Positions 10,561 to 22,334 are shown, counted from the stretch's first letter. The stretch: 64,000 bases of DNA from Apteryx mantelli (GCF_036417845.1 NC_089985.1:32384583-32448582); one strand, 5' to 3'. Program-made: numbers and translations. Notes: a model not told the origin generated them from the letters alone.

Positions 10561-12539
10561 CCCCCTGGATGGCATGAATACAGGGAAGCTCCCCGTGTCG
10601 CCCTGCTCAAGGAGACCCGACCTTGGCTAGCCCGGCCTTTGGGCTGACCGTGTAGAGCCACCCTTGAGCTCGTGGAGGCGATACGGCCGTGACACTGCGG
10701 CCCTGCTCCCTGCGCTTCGGGGCGGCGGGCGGGAAGCGGGGCTCGGGGCTTGGCGTGCAGCCGGGCGGCCGGGTGCTCGGATGGGGCAGTGGGGAGCTGG
10801 CAGCATCGCCGGCACGGAGGGATGCGCGGGAATGCCACCCGGCCCGTTCTGCTGCAATTAGATCAGGCGTTCCTGGAGAGCCAGAAAATCCACCCTCGGC
10901 TCCCTAATTGGGCTTGGATGGGAATGGTAACTGGGAACATCCAAAACTAGCTAACCTCCAGAGTTAGGTGCTGGGGAGCCCAGGTGAGCAGCCCCTAGCT
11001 CATCCTTTTAGTTTTCCAGCGGCTGGGACAAATCCCAGCTAAACCAGTGAGATCAAATAGCCCCAGCCTCTTGCAGCCACCGGTTTCCGCATGTTTGGAG
11101 AGGACCCGGTGTGCCAAACCACAGCAGCAGAGCTCACCGGTGGCTCACCGCAACGGCCAGGTGGGCCAAGGGCCAGGTTGGCTGCCGATGCCCATCTCCG
11201 TACACGCACCCTCTCCTCTGCATCTGGCTGGGCCACCCAGCTGTCATGCACAGCCCCAAAAATAAGGTGGGAATCAGGAGTAGGGACTGCCCCGAGCACT
11301 TGCGGCACCAAGCCTGTCTCCCAAAAACGTGTTTTGTCCCGTCTCCTGCAGATGTGGAGAAGATATTTGTTCTTGTGTCTTCCTGCTTCTCAGCAAACAC
11401 TGATGTCTTTGACAAGATTATTTTCGGTGGGGGGATTGTGTGTAGTGAAGAGGGTCTGGCTGGGATGGGGCATCTTCTGGGTGAGAGGCACTGCGATGGG
11501 TCTTCAATACCATTTAGGCGTTTGCCTTGTCCCGAAGGTCAGGTTTAATTGCAGCATTTGATTAGCTGATGGGCACCTCCTTGGCTGGGCAGGGGTCAGG
11601 AGGGAGGAAGCAGGTCCCCTCAGGGGGGGCTGAAGCCTTGGCCTCTCCAACTCTTCTCTCCAGCTGAGGTTAACAGCTGGATTGGCAGCTGGCTGGGGAG
11701 AAAGGCTGTGATTGCAGGCAGCTGGTGGGAAGAAGGGTTAAAGCAACAGGATCCAGCTTGGATTGAATTAATGCCCAGAGTGCCTGTGCCTGGGAGAGTT
11801 CGAGCCCCCCCGTGACGTTGGTCGCTGGCTGGAGCCCGGCGAGGCTGACCTCACCCCGCCAAAATGCATCAGCACGGACGGGCAGGGAATTTGCTGTGAC
11901 ATTTCATGGAGGAGGACCGGGGGGATCATTGCCGTCACGTGTCCCCAGCTTTCCTGCAGCAGAGACACGCTCCCTCTGTCTGGGAGACCACGGTGGTGTG
12001 ACGGCAGATGTCACCGGCAGCATGGCCACGTGCGGCTGTGTGTCCCCAAACGGTCCCTGCCACCTGCCAGGCACGGCCCCGGGGGCTCCCCGGCTGGTGG
12101 TGCGCAGAGGAGGAACGGGGTGGCACCCTGCCACGGGCCACCCCAGCTGCAGCTTTTGCATCCAGGGGGTCCCATTGTACTTCTCCGTGTGGGACTCACC
12201 CCCACACCAAACTGCTCCCACAGTCGAGTGGGAGCGATGTCCCCTGCCACCCCGCTCCAGTGCCCGTCCCCTTGCGCGCCGTGCTGGCCGCAGGGCACAG
12301 CAGGGCCGTGCTGGCACGGTCTCCAGCCAGAGAGGTCCAGCAGGGATGTGGGTAGGGGCACGCACACGGACGCTGCAAGGACTCGGCCATGGACACGAGG
12401 GACGCCGATGGGATGTCAGCTCGTGGTGGCCGCGCTGGTGGCCGAAGCCACGGGATGGAAGAGGGCAGCCCAGAGCTGCCGTCCGAGGCATGGCAGGGCT
12501 GGCAGCCGCCGCGCAGCCGGCAGGATCGACCCAGCAGCG

Positions 12540-12574
12540 TCTCCAGGTGCCTCAGTTTCCCCAGTCTGGTGTCG
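12540..12574 (+). mobile_element. MIR-like SINE fragment (short)
   Basis: GGTGCCTCAGTTTCCCCAGT and the following TCTG match the sense MIR motif GTGCCTCAGTTTCC. It is too short for a firm call. Confidence 0.35.
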
Positions 12575-12727
12575 GCTCCTGGCTCAGCTCGCAGAGGAGG
12601 GGGGCGAGCAACGAGGTTCAGGGAAGGAAACAGGGCTCACATGAGTTTTGGGCGGCCAAGAGGCCGCAGCGACGGGCGCGGGCGGCAGCCGCCCCAGCCA
12701 CGCTCTGTCCTTCAAGAGGTGGCTTTG

Positions 12728-12741
12728 GCACCAGAGGGCAG
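12728..12741 (+). promoter_or_regulatory. CTCF-like site upstream of TSPAN1
   Basis: GCACCAGAGGGCAG fits the CTCF core CCASYAGRKGGCRS at 13 of 14 positions. It lies about 150-250 bases upstream of the presumed TSPAN1 first exon. It is in the same orientation as the site at 1370. Confidence 0.4.
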
Positions 12742-12883
12742 CAAGGCACCAGGCACCCAGCGTGGCCGTGTCGCTTCGCCGCCCCCGCGAGGGGTGGCCC
12801 GTGCGGGTGGCCGGGTGCAGCCCGCCGGGCCGGGCACGGCGCTTTCCCCATTGGAGGAGGCGGCTGCCGCTTAGGGCCTCACC

Positions 12884-12967
12884 TGCTTAAAGGGCGGGAG
12901 GTGCTGCAGGTGCTGCAGTGGGGCTGGGCAGGCTGGGCTGAGTCTCTGGGAGCTGCTCTCTGCTAAG
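12884..12967 (+). promoter_or_regulatory. TSPAN1: TSPAN1 presumed promoter and non-coding exon 1
   Basis: A TTAAAGG box at 12886-12892 is followed by a duplicated GGTGCTGCA and then a good donor, AAG|GTAGGT, at 12967/12968. The next acceptor is at 13226, eight bases before the start codon. A short non-coding first exon ending at 12967 therefore fits. Its 5' end, probably near 12910-12920, is inferred. Confidence 0.45.
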
Positions 12968-13234
12968 GTAGGTTGGGCGCTGCGCTCTGGGGAGCGGGCA
13001 CCCATGCGTGTGCCCCAAGGAGCTTCCCCGCTGTGGGAAGTGGCTCTGCTCTGCTTCCCCGGAGTAGAGAGGAGCGACTGGGGCTGCCTCTCACCACAAA
13101 GCGGCTTGCTGGCGCAGTTTGCCCTCCTGAAGCTCCCCTTGGAGGGAGGGTGACCTTTGGGTGCTGTAGGGCTGTGGGATCTGCTGGGGTCTGAGCTCTT
13201 GCTGATCATGTTTGTGTTCTCCCCAGGTGCAAGG

Positions 13235-13291
13235 ATGGGGTGCTTCACCTTTATCAAGGTCATGATGATCCTCTTCAACCTGACCATATTT
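13235..13291 (+). CDS. TSPAN1: TSPAN1 coding exon 1
   Basis: Encodes residues 1-19, the cytoplasmic N-terminus and the start of membrane segment 1. The acceptor CCCCAG is at 13226 and the donor GTAAGT at 13292. Confidence 0.95.
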
Positions 13292-16200
13292 GTAAGTGCT
13301 CTTCAGGGCCCTGCTTAACCTGGGGGTGGCTCCCCTCTGCCCTGGGGTGATGTGAGCCTGGTGAGCTTCCCCCTCAACTGCCTTGTCAAACTGGGGAGTG
13401 GGACTGGAGTAAGCAGCTCCCTGGGGGAGGCTGTGCTGTGGATGGGGTGGCTGAAGCTGGCTGGCATGGACTTCCCTGTGCTCCCTCTTGGAGGGATCTG
13501 GGGCTGTGAGCAGGTGGATGCTGGTGGGATTTCTGTTCCTGGGACCCTGGGGGGTGCAAGACCTGATGGCTGCCTGGCTTTAGCTGGGAGCCCTGCCCTG
13601 TGCTGGGGCAGGGCAGCCTGAGCTGGGCACTGCGAAGCCCTGGGCTGGCAGTGGCTTTGTCAAGTGCCTGCTCTGGGTGTGGTGGCCAAAGTCCAGAGCG
13701 AGGTGAAGCAGTGGACTGTCCTGGGGATGGTGGCTGTCATGTCAGCTATGCGTGTCCCTCCTGGTGCAAAGGTCTGGCTGGGGGTGCCGGGCACTGTGCA
13801 CCCAGGAAAGGGTCACTTGCAGGTCCCTGCTGGTGGGTCCCTGTCTCTCCAGGGGAGCAGCCTGTGTGTGGGGCAGGGACTGGAGGTGTTGGGGCTCCTG
13901 GGAGCGTGTACTGCTGGTGACAGTAGCAGAGGTCCCTTACAGCTGTTTTGACTTTGCTGGAGCAATAAAACCACCTGGAAGGGGTGGACTGACCCACCTT
14001 GGAAAGGGAGGAGGGGGAAGCAAAGCCCCCAAGCTCGAAATACTCCCTCCTTAAAGCCCCAGCCATGCTGTGCCCTGGCACTGGCAGGGAAGGTCTGAGC
14101 CTGGAGGAGGGCAGGGTGCCCCTGGGTGGAAATGGCCTTGAGCTGATCTTGCGAGGAGCGTAGGAGTGACTGGGGCCAGGTATTGCTCAACAGCTCTGGT
14201 GTGTGAGTGGGAGGTTCCCCACAGCTGGGGGAACTCGTGGCAGCGTGATGATCCCTGGTGTCTGAGCTGGCCACATGAGCCCTCCAGAGCTGCTGGGGTG
14301 TGGCCAGCGGTGCTGCCGGCTTGGTTGCCCCACACAGGGGCTGCTGCAGCCCCAGTGGCACCGAGACTATTTGCCCTGGGGAAGGGAGCAGCTGCAACGC
14401 ACAGCTTGGAGGATGTGCTGCTGGTGCCTGGTGTTTTGGGGGAGTGACCTGTCCGGTCACCCTGGAGCCTGCAGTGCCCTGACCTGCCCTCGGTGGTAGG
14501 GAGGGTGCTGGGCCGGTCAGGTCTTGCATTGCACGGGGGAAACCTGGGAAGTGGAGGAATACCTGTGCCAGCTCCTTGCTCGCCTCCCCTGGGCTGTGTC
14601 TGAGCGCTGGGCTGGCAGAGAGCGGGGCTGCCCCTTCCCTGGAGCTCCTGGCTCTGTTTTTGCCCAAGCGCTGTATAAATAGCAGTTTGCTGGTGGGGTG
14701 ACTGGGTTTGCTCTCCACCCCCCCCCCCCCAAATCCTTTCTCTCAGACTTGTGATGGTGAAAAGACTGGGGATGTGGGAGTGGAGGTGATGCTGAGCAGG
14801 GTCTCCATCTGCCTCCCTGGAGGGCAGCTAGTGAGATTGCTGCTCCTCCTCCTTTTCCTCATGGCCCCGGCATGGCTGGAGGTGCTTACTGTGACCTGAG
14901 CAAAGCTTGGTGAGGGGGGAAAGAGAGGAAAGGGGTGGCAAAGCACTCTGAGCTTGCAGGATGGGAGGGTGCAAACTGCCCTCATGCCACCCTGGCTTGG
15001 CTGGCAGCCCCAGCTCTCCTGGAGGAAATGGTGCCCAAAGGGCTTGCATCCTCCTCAACCTGGTGGTTGCAGCTCTGGCTGCAAATGAGGCTCCAGTTGC
15101 TGTCAGGGGTGCTGTGTCCCTGCCCTGCTCTGCTGCTCTCTGGGTGGATGTGGCTGTGCATCCTGGTTGGCAGGGATGGCTCCAGCAGAGCGCTCTCACT
15201 CCCTGCCACAAAAAGTGAGGGGGCAGGATCTAGGAAACTTTGGGTTTTATGAATCTGGGAAAGCCATATCATGGGCTGGTGGAGGAATGGGGTGCAGACA
15301 TAGGGATGCAGGCCTTGTACCTCCTTGCTGGGCAGTGCTGCTGGGAGCCCTGAGCCTCTGTGGTGCCTTGGGCTGAGCCTGGCTCCTGCCTCATGTGTCT
15401 TCCTGGGTTGCCCCAGGGGCTGGGTCTGAGAGGGCATGGTGGTCTGGCTGGGTTTGGGGTGGTAGCGTGTGGCCGATAGGGAGAAGGTGCAGCAGGGTGT
15501 GAGGAGCACTGAAGCTTCCTGAGATCTGGCAAGGTCCTGCCCTGCTCCTTGCTCCTGGAGGACTGAGCTCTCCCAGGGCTTGTCTGTCCCCTGCTTTGCA
15601 CTTCAATTCTGGAGCAATTGGAGTTGCATCTTGCCTGCCCCATCCTAAGGTCTTCTGCCCTTCCTCAGGGGCATGGGGACAGAGCAGCTGGCTCCTGTGC
15701 TGAACTGAGGACTTGTAACCCTGTGGAGCAGGGCTGGCCCTGCCCTGGTAATGCTGCTGGCAGACCTGTGCCTGGGGTGGCCTCCCCTGCCACTGGGGAG
15801 TAGGGGGTCCTGGGCAGGGAATGAGTCACAGGGATTGCTGGGGTGTCTCTGTCTCCGCTCCAGCCAGCAGCTGTCCTTGCTGCCTCCCTGGGTTATGCTG
15901 GAGAGCTAATGCTGCCTTCAAACTGCAACTGGGTGCCTCAGGAGAGGCTGAGCTCTGCCAAAAACACTTAAGGAGGAAGAAAGTTGTTCCCCCACTGATA
16001 ACTCTTGCTCCCGCTCTCTAGCTGTCCCTCCTAGGCTGTCCGTGAACTAACGTGTCTCTTCTCTACCAGCTAGGTGGCGGGACCCTCCTGGGAGTTGGAA
16101 TCTGGGTCATAGTAGATGGAAAGTCCTTCTTCGATATATTTGGGGCGCTTTCTGCTAGCGTCCTGCAGGTTGTGAATGTGAGCTACTTCCTCATAGTCAT

Positions 16201-19034
16201 CGGTGCCATCCTGGTGGTGATTGGCTTCCTGGGGTGCTGTGGGGCCCAGAAAGAGAGCAAGTGTCTCCTGATGATGGTAAGGACATGACTAGGCTCAGCA
16301 ATGCTTTATCTCCTTATCAAGCCTCACTTGAGCTGGGTTTCTGGTGGGGGAGGCAGGAGGGTTAAGGACATCTCCATGGAGATGTCCCTTCTGGGTCTTC
16401 CTTTGTGGCAGAAGCTGCTGCTGAGCAAAGGTTTCCCTAAAAGGACTTGGAGGATGCCCAGAGAGGCCAGCCTCCTGCAGATGCAGGGCTTGGGGGGGGG
16501 GACCCCAAAGTCATGCTGCTTCTGTCCCTAGAGCAGAGCTGAAGGCAACGAAACAGCTTTGAGCCCTAGATGAGGGTCAGGTAGGGCCTCAGGAAGCAAA
16601 CGAGTACAGCAGTTCGCCCTGGGGGCCCATGGACTGTGGCTACTGCTCTGACCTCCCTCCCCTTGTATCTCCTAGTTCTTCACAGTCGTGCTGATCATCT
16701 TCATTGCTGAAGTTGCTGCTGCTGTGGTGGCTCTTGTCTACACTGGTATTGTGAGTGGCATGTCTGAATCTTGGGACTGGGCTAATTTGGGACCTGTCTT
16801 ATCCCCTTGGGATGCCTTGGGTAAAATGCTGAGGGCTGTATGCTTGTCTTCAGCCCCGGCTGAACAGCACACAGCAATCTAGACTACCCATGAAAGCCAA
16901 GTGCATGCATGTGGTATGCCTTGAGCTTGTGTTAGCTTGACTTGTTTTCTGTTTGTGCCTTGGATCCTGCACAGAAAACAGGGATTCCCATCACACTAAA
17001 GAAGTGAGGGCTATGATATAAATCTGGCTTTTTTTGTTTTAAACACACTAGTCTAACACCAACTAAGGCTTAACATCTCTCTCCCTCTCGGAGGGTAAGA
17101 AGTTCCTGTAAGAGGAATACTGAAAAAAGTGTCCAATGCTTCATGCAGAGCAAACGCAACTCCTTATTAGACCCTGGAGAACCCACCCAGGGAGAGAGGT
17201 GACTACTTCAACACCAACACACTTCACCTCATTGGATGCCAGAGAAGCCAACCACAAGGCAGACACCATTAGGCAACCTGGCTCCCTCAATTATGCTGCT
17301 TATCAAATGACTCATTTGTCATAAATAGCCTTGCTGCTGTGCAGCACTGGTGTGCGGGGAAGGTGTTGAGCTGTCCCTGGGCAGCAGGGTTATGGAGTAA
17401 GGGGCTCCTGGCCTTGCCATGTCTGATCTACCCTGTTCTCACAGGCTGGGACCTGAGATGGGTACTGGGGGCTCTTAGCTCCCCAGTGCTCCCCAGAACA
17501 GTCTCTGATGGTGTTTTTCCACCTCTTCTCCCAGGCGGAAACGCTGCTGACAGCCACAGTGACTCCCCTACTGAAGGACAAGTTTGGGAAGGAGCCAAGC
17601 CTTACGCAGATCTGGAATGTCACCATGAATGAGGTGTGCTGAGCTGGGGTCCTCCTGAGATGCTCCTGGCAGTGGCCTGGTGGCATGTAGCCCCATGGGC
17701 TTGGTGGGATGGGGATGTAGCCCTGGGCCCAGGTGTGCCCCACTGCCCCTCAGACTGTGACTGATTGACAGGCACCTGGGACCTGCCCATTTTGGATCTA
17801 GCAGTGCTGGAGCCATGCATGCCATGTGCTGAAGTCTCCGGAGAGGGGTCTCCCCTCCCCCACAGAAGATCCTTGAACATCCCTGCAGAGTTGGGTTGAA
17901 GTGGGGGGGACCCCTCCATAGGGTGGGGAGGGACTGAGTGGTGAGGATGTGGCTGCTGGGGAGACCTGGAGGATGTTCTCAGCATCTCTCTCCCTCCTAG
18001 CTCCATTGCTGCGGCTTGAATAACTACACAGACCTCACGGACTCCCCTTGGCTTGTGGAACACAAAACTTACCCTGCACCCTGCTGCTCTGGAGCACCAT
18101 CATGCAATGAAACCCTTGCTGAACAAAGTCATGTCCCGGTATGAATGCGTGAGCAGCACTTACTGTCTAGCAGAGCTTGTCTGGGGTGCGCTCTGGTCTG
18201 GGGAGGAGGGATCATCCTGGAGCTCAGTGGGGAGGCATGAACTTGGACACCTCTCTGTCTCTTTAGGGTGTTCCCCCCAAAATGTTGTGCTTTGATCTGA
18301 GAAGTGGCTGAGATGAGATGCCCTGTGAAGCCCCAGACCCTCTCCCTGCCCATGAGGGGCTGGGCTGGGGTACCTGGTGGGGGGTGGTGGTGGTGGGAAT
18401 CCTGAGTGTGTGGTATGCTCCTGGGGGAGTATAACCCAGTGGTGTGGGGTCCTTGCTTGTCCTCACCACCTCTGTTGCTTCCTGCAGGGTTGTTTTGATC
18501 AGCTACTGACAGAGATCAAGACAAATGCAGGTGTGGTGGGTGGCGTAGCAGCTGGCATTGCTGCCTTGGAGGTGAGTGTCAGTGTCACTGCTTTAACACC
18601 TTCTCGCATCTTGGGGTGAGCAGTGGGGCTAGGGCTGGCCTGGGTGGCTGATGGTCTAGAGGGTGCTGGAGTGGCCCTGTGGACAACCACTGGCCCCATG
18701 GTGGCTGCCAAGCCTTTCTCTGCAGGCACACCTGGCTCTTCCTCCTTGGGGGTGCTGGGGGTGATGCTGTGGGCTGTGACCTGAACCTATTTCTGCCCTA
18801 CAACCAGCCTCAGTCCCCTGCAAGGGGGGCTTTTAAGCAGGAGGGAGGAAGGAGTGAAGATGAGGGCTGGGTGGCAGCACCTTGTGCCAAAGCGCAAGCT
18901 GGGGGCTAGGCTGATCCCTGACCCATGCGTGCCCTGTGATGAAGGCTAGGAGGGGAGCTGACTCTTCTCGCTGCCCGCAGATTGCGTCGATGACGGTCGC
19001 CATGTACCTGTACTGCCGCCTGGATGAGAAGTGA
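13235..19034 (+). CDS. TSPAN1: Tetraspanin-1 (seven coding exons, 237 aa, complete)
   Basis: The coding exons are 13235-13291, 16070-16276, 16676-16750, 17535-17633, 18001-18138, 18488-18571 and 18981-19034. All are in phase 0 with GT-AG borders. The protein starts [16 protein letters not shown] and closely follows human TSPAN1, whose 241 aa it nearly matches in length. There are four membrane segments (about 9-31, 54-76, 89-110 and 208-231). The large extracellular loop carries the CCG motif (149-151), the paired C174-C175, C181 and C194, which gives six cysteines. Sequons N141, N154 and N182 also match the human pattern. Tetraspanins organise membrane microdomains with integrins and other partners at plasma and endosomal membranes; TSPAN1 is typical of epithelia. 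The start was chosen by homology and because it lies just after a clean acceptor. The gene lies between PIK3R3 and POMGNT1 as in human. No lesion is visible. Confidence 0.96.
13292..16069 (+). other. TSPAN1: TSPAN1 intron (2.8 kb)
   Basis: The plus strand is strongly G/T-rich and CpG-poor, unlike the DNA to its left. It contains a TATAAATA box at 14674-14681 and a run of 13 C near 14718-14730. I see no coding sequence in it. Confidence 0.8.
16070..16276 (+). CDS. TSPAN1: TSPAN1 coding exon 2
   Basis: Encodes residues 20-88: the rest of membrane segment 1, the small extracellular loop, membrane segment 2 and the [14 protein letters not shown] turn typical of tetraspanins. Confidence 0.97.
16676..16750 (+). 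CDS. TSPAN1: TSPAN1 coding exon 3
   Basis: Encodes residues 89-113, membrane segment 3. The stretch [16 protein letters not shown] is nearly identical to the human protein. Confidence 0.97.
17535..17633 (+). CDS. TSPAN1: TSPAN1 coding exon 4
   Basis: Encodes residues 114-146, the first helix of the large extracellular loop, with the sequon NVT at 141-143. Confidence 0.95.
18001..18138 (+). CDS. TSPAN1: TSPAN1 coding exon 5
   Basis: Encodes residues 147-192, with CCG at 149-151, sequons NYT and NET, and C174, C175 and C181 of the large extracellular loop. Confidence 0.96.
18488..18571 (+). CDS. TSPAN1: TSPAN1 coding exon 6
   Basis: Encodes residues 193-220, with the last loop cysteine (C194 in GCFDQLL) and most of membrane segment 4 ([13 protein letters not shown]). 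Confidence 0.96.
18981..19034 (+). CDS. TSPAN1: TSPAN1 coding exon 7 and stop
   Basis: Encodes residues 221-237, [17 protein letters not shown], then TGA. The human tail is YLYCNLQ, so this one is a few residues longer. Confidence 0.93.
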   Translation: MASMTVAMYLYCRLDEK

Positions 19035-19820
19035 CCCTGCGAGGGAGATCTGCCCACCGGGACGCGCCTGCAGCCTGCGGTGCTCCCTGGGCCTGATGCT
19101 GTCCTGCGCACTGTGATTTATAGCTGTGTTTTGATCTGCTAAGCTGGGATCTGTAGAGTTCATATGTATATTTTTGTACTGATATGGCACAATGCATCTG
19201 TACATAGAGACTTCTTGTTTTTTGAAGTGGAAAAAGTGGCTTATCTGTTTTGCTGATGCCAGTGGGAGATAACATGGCACAGGCAAAGTTCAGGGCTGCT
19301 AATGGCGCTGAGGCTTAGTGATCCCAGCGTGCTGCTGCCAGGCCTGGGTGGGTGTGGGACCTCTCGCACCCTGCCACCCCAGGGGCAGGGACCCGCCTGC
19401 TGCTGCTGGGCCAGCCCATGATCCTGAGCCCTGTGGTGAACCCTACTGCAGGGGATGTGGAGGCTGGGGCTAGTCCTGCTGATGGACCCAGGGGTGTTGT
19501 AGATGACAACTGTGCCCTCAACTGCTGCCCCAGGCTGTCCCCATGTGGTCCCCCCTGGAAGGGGTCGGGGCTGGTCTCTGCCCCCTGCCCTGGCATGATG
19601 TACAACCCTGCAGGTCCCTGCTCCCATGGGCTGTGATCTGGCCCTGGCAGCCTAGTACTGCGCTGTGATTTCTGTGGCAGGAAACTCCTGGTGCTGGTGG
19701 ACCATCTCCAGGCTGTAACAAAGAGGGGGAAAAATTGTTCATGTTGGATATAAACTATTTTTTGGAGCTGATCTCTTGTACTTCCCAAATGACTTCAATA
19801 AATACCTCTGACCACAACCT
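19035..19820 (+). other. TSPAN1: TSPAN1 3' UTR
   Basis: No competing frame was seen. The UTR ends shortly after an AATAAA at 19797-19802. A second AATAAA at 20083-20088 would give a longer form. Confidence 0.7.
19797..19802 (+). terminator. TSPAN1: Polyadenylation signal, TSPAN1
   Basis: Canonical AATAAA, 763 bases after the stop codon, followed by a G/T-rich stretch. The AATAAA at 20083-20088 is an alternative. Confidence 0.7.
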
Positions 19821-20454
19821 CTGAAGTGCTTGGGGGCAGGGGACAAGGGGAACCAGTCTGGGGCTGCCTTGCCTACACCTGGGGGCACTGGGTTCCCACA
19901 GGGGTGGGCTGGGGGAAGCAGGGCTGGAGCAGGGGAAGCACCTCTGCAAAACCTGTTTAACCTCTGTGGCGGCACATTATACCCTTTGGGGGAGGTCACC
20001 TGCTTAGCTGTCACCTGCCAGTGCTTGGAAACAAGCAGGAGCGCTGCTGTGTTTGCACAACACCCAGGGCTGTGCCGGGTGCAATAAAGTCCCGCAATTA
20101 GGCTTGCAAACGAGCCCTCCCCTCGGCGGCACCGCCCCAGCAACGGCTTATCTCGAAAGCAGGGGCTCGATCTGCGGTGGCTTTTACTGGAGCCTGTAAC
20201 TGTAGCAGGGCATGTGTGACCCAACGCCTTCCCGCAAGCAGCGGTCGGGTTGCTTTGGTGCCTGCTCGGGGGCTGTTCAATGCCTCCCCGTCCCACCAAG
20301 GGCGCTCTGCTCCTCTCCTTCGCTGGAGTCCAGCGACAGAGGTGTCACCTCCGGGTCACCACCCCAGCTGGGCCTTTCTCCCTAAATCTGGGTGGGCTGA
20401 TTGCCCTGCCCCTCCTGCCAAGCTGTTGCCTGCAAACCACGAGTGCCAGGTCCC

Positions 20455-20475
20455 TTTTTTTTTTTTAAAAAAAAA
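20455..20475. repeat. T12/A9 tract
   Basis: Twelve T then nine A, a self-complementary homopolymer junction. It has no visible flanking duplication or element body. Confidence 0.85.
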
Positions 20476-20869
20476 GCCATTTTATCTGATGTGGTGGTGA
20501 CAAGCTTGGGAAAAACAGCAGGAGAGGAATTGGCCAGCAGGGCTGGGGTTTTATTTCCTTTTCCCCTCTGCTGTGTGGGTTTGCAGGGCTGCCCCAGGTT
20601 CGGGGTGCTCAGCCCCGGGTTGGGGTGCTCAGCCTGGGCAGCCGTGGCCCTGCCGGTGCCTGGAGCGGGGCAGGTGTCCCCACCCCGGTGACTCAGCTGG
20701 GGACGGGTGACAGCGGCCCTGCCTCTCCTCCCGCCCGTGGTGAGGCGTGCGGGAAAGCTGCCGGAAAAAAGGCCTCTTGCTTGCCGGGAGGGGGAAGGTC
20801 ACAGTTTCGCCGTGAGCCAGTGACTGGACAGGTGACATCTGGGTTTGCGCCCTGCTCTCCTTGCCCGGA

Positions 20870-21960
20870 CACGCGGGAGACGCCTGGACCCGGCTCTGCC
20901 TGCTGTCCGCTCCTTGGGAGCCGCTCCGGGTGTCCGATAGCACCGTGCTCCCAGCTGGCGCGGGGTGCTGGCAGCTCATCACGCCAGGCCTCAGGGCGTC
21001 CCCCCGCCCTCCATCGCTGTTTTGGGGACGGGCTTTGAGAGCAAGCCCCGCACACCTCCCCGGGCATCGCCGCTGCGGTGGCAGTAGCGACGGGGGGCTC
21101 GGCCGGAGCCTCGCTCTGTGCCGGGGGGGGGCGTGTGTGTGTGTGTGTGTGTGTGTGGAACGCGCTCCCCGCTTCGCACGGCTGCCTCGAGGCACCAAAC
21201 CGCAGCGCCCGAAACGCCAGGCGGCGACGGGCCGGGGCGAGTTTCGCTGGCTGCGGAGGGCAGTTTCTGCGGTGCTTTGGCAGCGGCTGCGCGCACACCC
21301 CCGGCTTCGGTCCTCCCTCCCGCCTGGAGGGAAACTCGAAGGACCAGTTTCGCCTCCCGGGTGAGGCCGTCGGTCGGAGCGCGGCGAAGGACGATCCCTC
21401 CCTCGAGCCTTTTCGGCTGCGCTCCTGCTGCAGGCGGCGGGCGCCGGCAGCCCGGGGGACTCGCGCCTTCACGCCTGCGCGCCCGTGCTGCTCCCAGCCC
21501 CGACGCCGTCCGCCTGCCAGGGCGCCTGAGCCTCGGGAAAGCTCTGCTCGGGGCTTTTCCTCGAGGCTCGCGGGGAGTTTCTCCCGGAGGAAACCCGAGC
21601 TGCGAGTTGAGCGCGCGCCCAGCACAAACCCCTCATTACCGTCGGCCGTGCAGGAAGGGCGCTGGCGTCGTCCCCCCCGAGGCTGAGGCACGGAGCGAGG
21701 CCGCAGGTTCCCAAAGGACGAACCCGGGCTGGGACCGGTGTGACTCACCCCGGCGAGTGGCCGCGGCTCCCACCCAGCCCGGCGAGGCCCTGGGGCACCT
21801 CGGTGACGGACGCGCCCCGATCCACCGCCCTGCAGTACCCGCAGCCGTCCGGTCCCCCCGAACCCGCGGGGTCCAGTGAGCCCTGCTCCCTGCCGCGAGC
21901 CTGGCCCGGCTCTGCTGCGGCTTCCCCTCCGGCCCGGCTCCTCTCCTGCCCCCAGAAGCT
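20870..21960. promoter_or_regulatory. Orphan CpG island
   Basis: Dense CpG for about 1.1 kb, comparable with the gene promoters in this window, but no recognisable coding exon on either side. Long frames across it (427 aa on the minus strand, 253 aa on the plus strand) are Arg/Pro/Ala/Gly-rich GC artefacts. It could be a promoter of a non-coding RNA or an enhancer-type island. Confidence 0.5.
21133..21157. repeat. GT dinucleotide microsatellite, 12 units
   Basis: Uninterrupted (GT)12 directly after an eight-base G run, inside the orphan CpG island. Confidence 0.95.
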
Positions 21961-22334
21961 CAAGGATGAGAGCCAAGAGGAGACCGTCGGCAAAGCTGCC
22001 CGGGACCTGCTGGAGGGGTTTTGCCGCAGCGGGTTCCTCCTTCGCACCTGCATTTGGCAGGCCCCGGTGACACAGGTGTGCAGCCGGCTGGCTGCCAGGT
22101 CATGCCCTTCCCTAGCCCGCAGGCAGCATGCGCTGCCTGATGCTCGGTGCGTCTCTCCGCTGGGGGACCACGGGCCGCAGGCAAGCTGGGGCAGCAGGTT
22201 TCCCGGGCAGCCGCGGGCACCGGGGCTGCTGCAGCAGAGGGAGGGCTGAGTTGCCCAGCGGGCTGCAGATAACCACATGGGTGAGAGCCAGGCCCAGCTG
22301 CACTCTGATATTGCAATAGGGCAATCGCAAGGAT

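Larger units (their letters stand above)
5451..12880. other. Intergenic region between PIK3R3 promoter and TSPAN1
   Basis: No open frame here reads as a protein family I recognise, and no exon chain with coherent splice sites was seen. The stretch is GC-rich and CpG-rich. It holds two patches of balanced composition that look like conserved non-coding DNA (about 8885-9010 with 9380-9450, and 9955-10175), degraded MIR-like pieces and a CTCF-like site near 12.73 kb. A long frame at 11812-12966 is judged non-coding. Confidence 0.6.

Noticed and set aside
11812-12966. 384-codon plus-strand open frame ending at the TSPAN1 first-exon donor
   Set aside because: Low-complexity Gly/Arg/Pro/Ala, no family match, and it runs through a CTCF-like site and the presumed TSPAN1 promoter.
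20693-21976. 427-codon minus-strand open frame in the orphan CpG island
   Set aside because: Composition is Arg/Pro/Gly/Ala/Ser only, it includes the translated GT microsatellite (a His-Thr run), and it has no recognisable domain or splice context.
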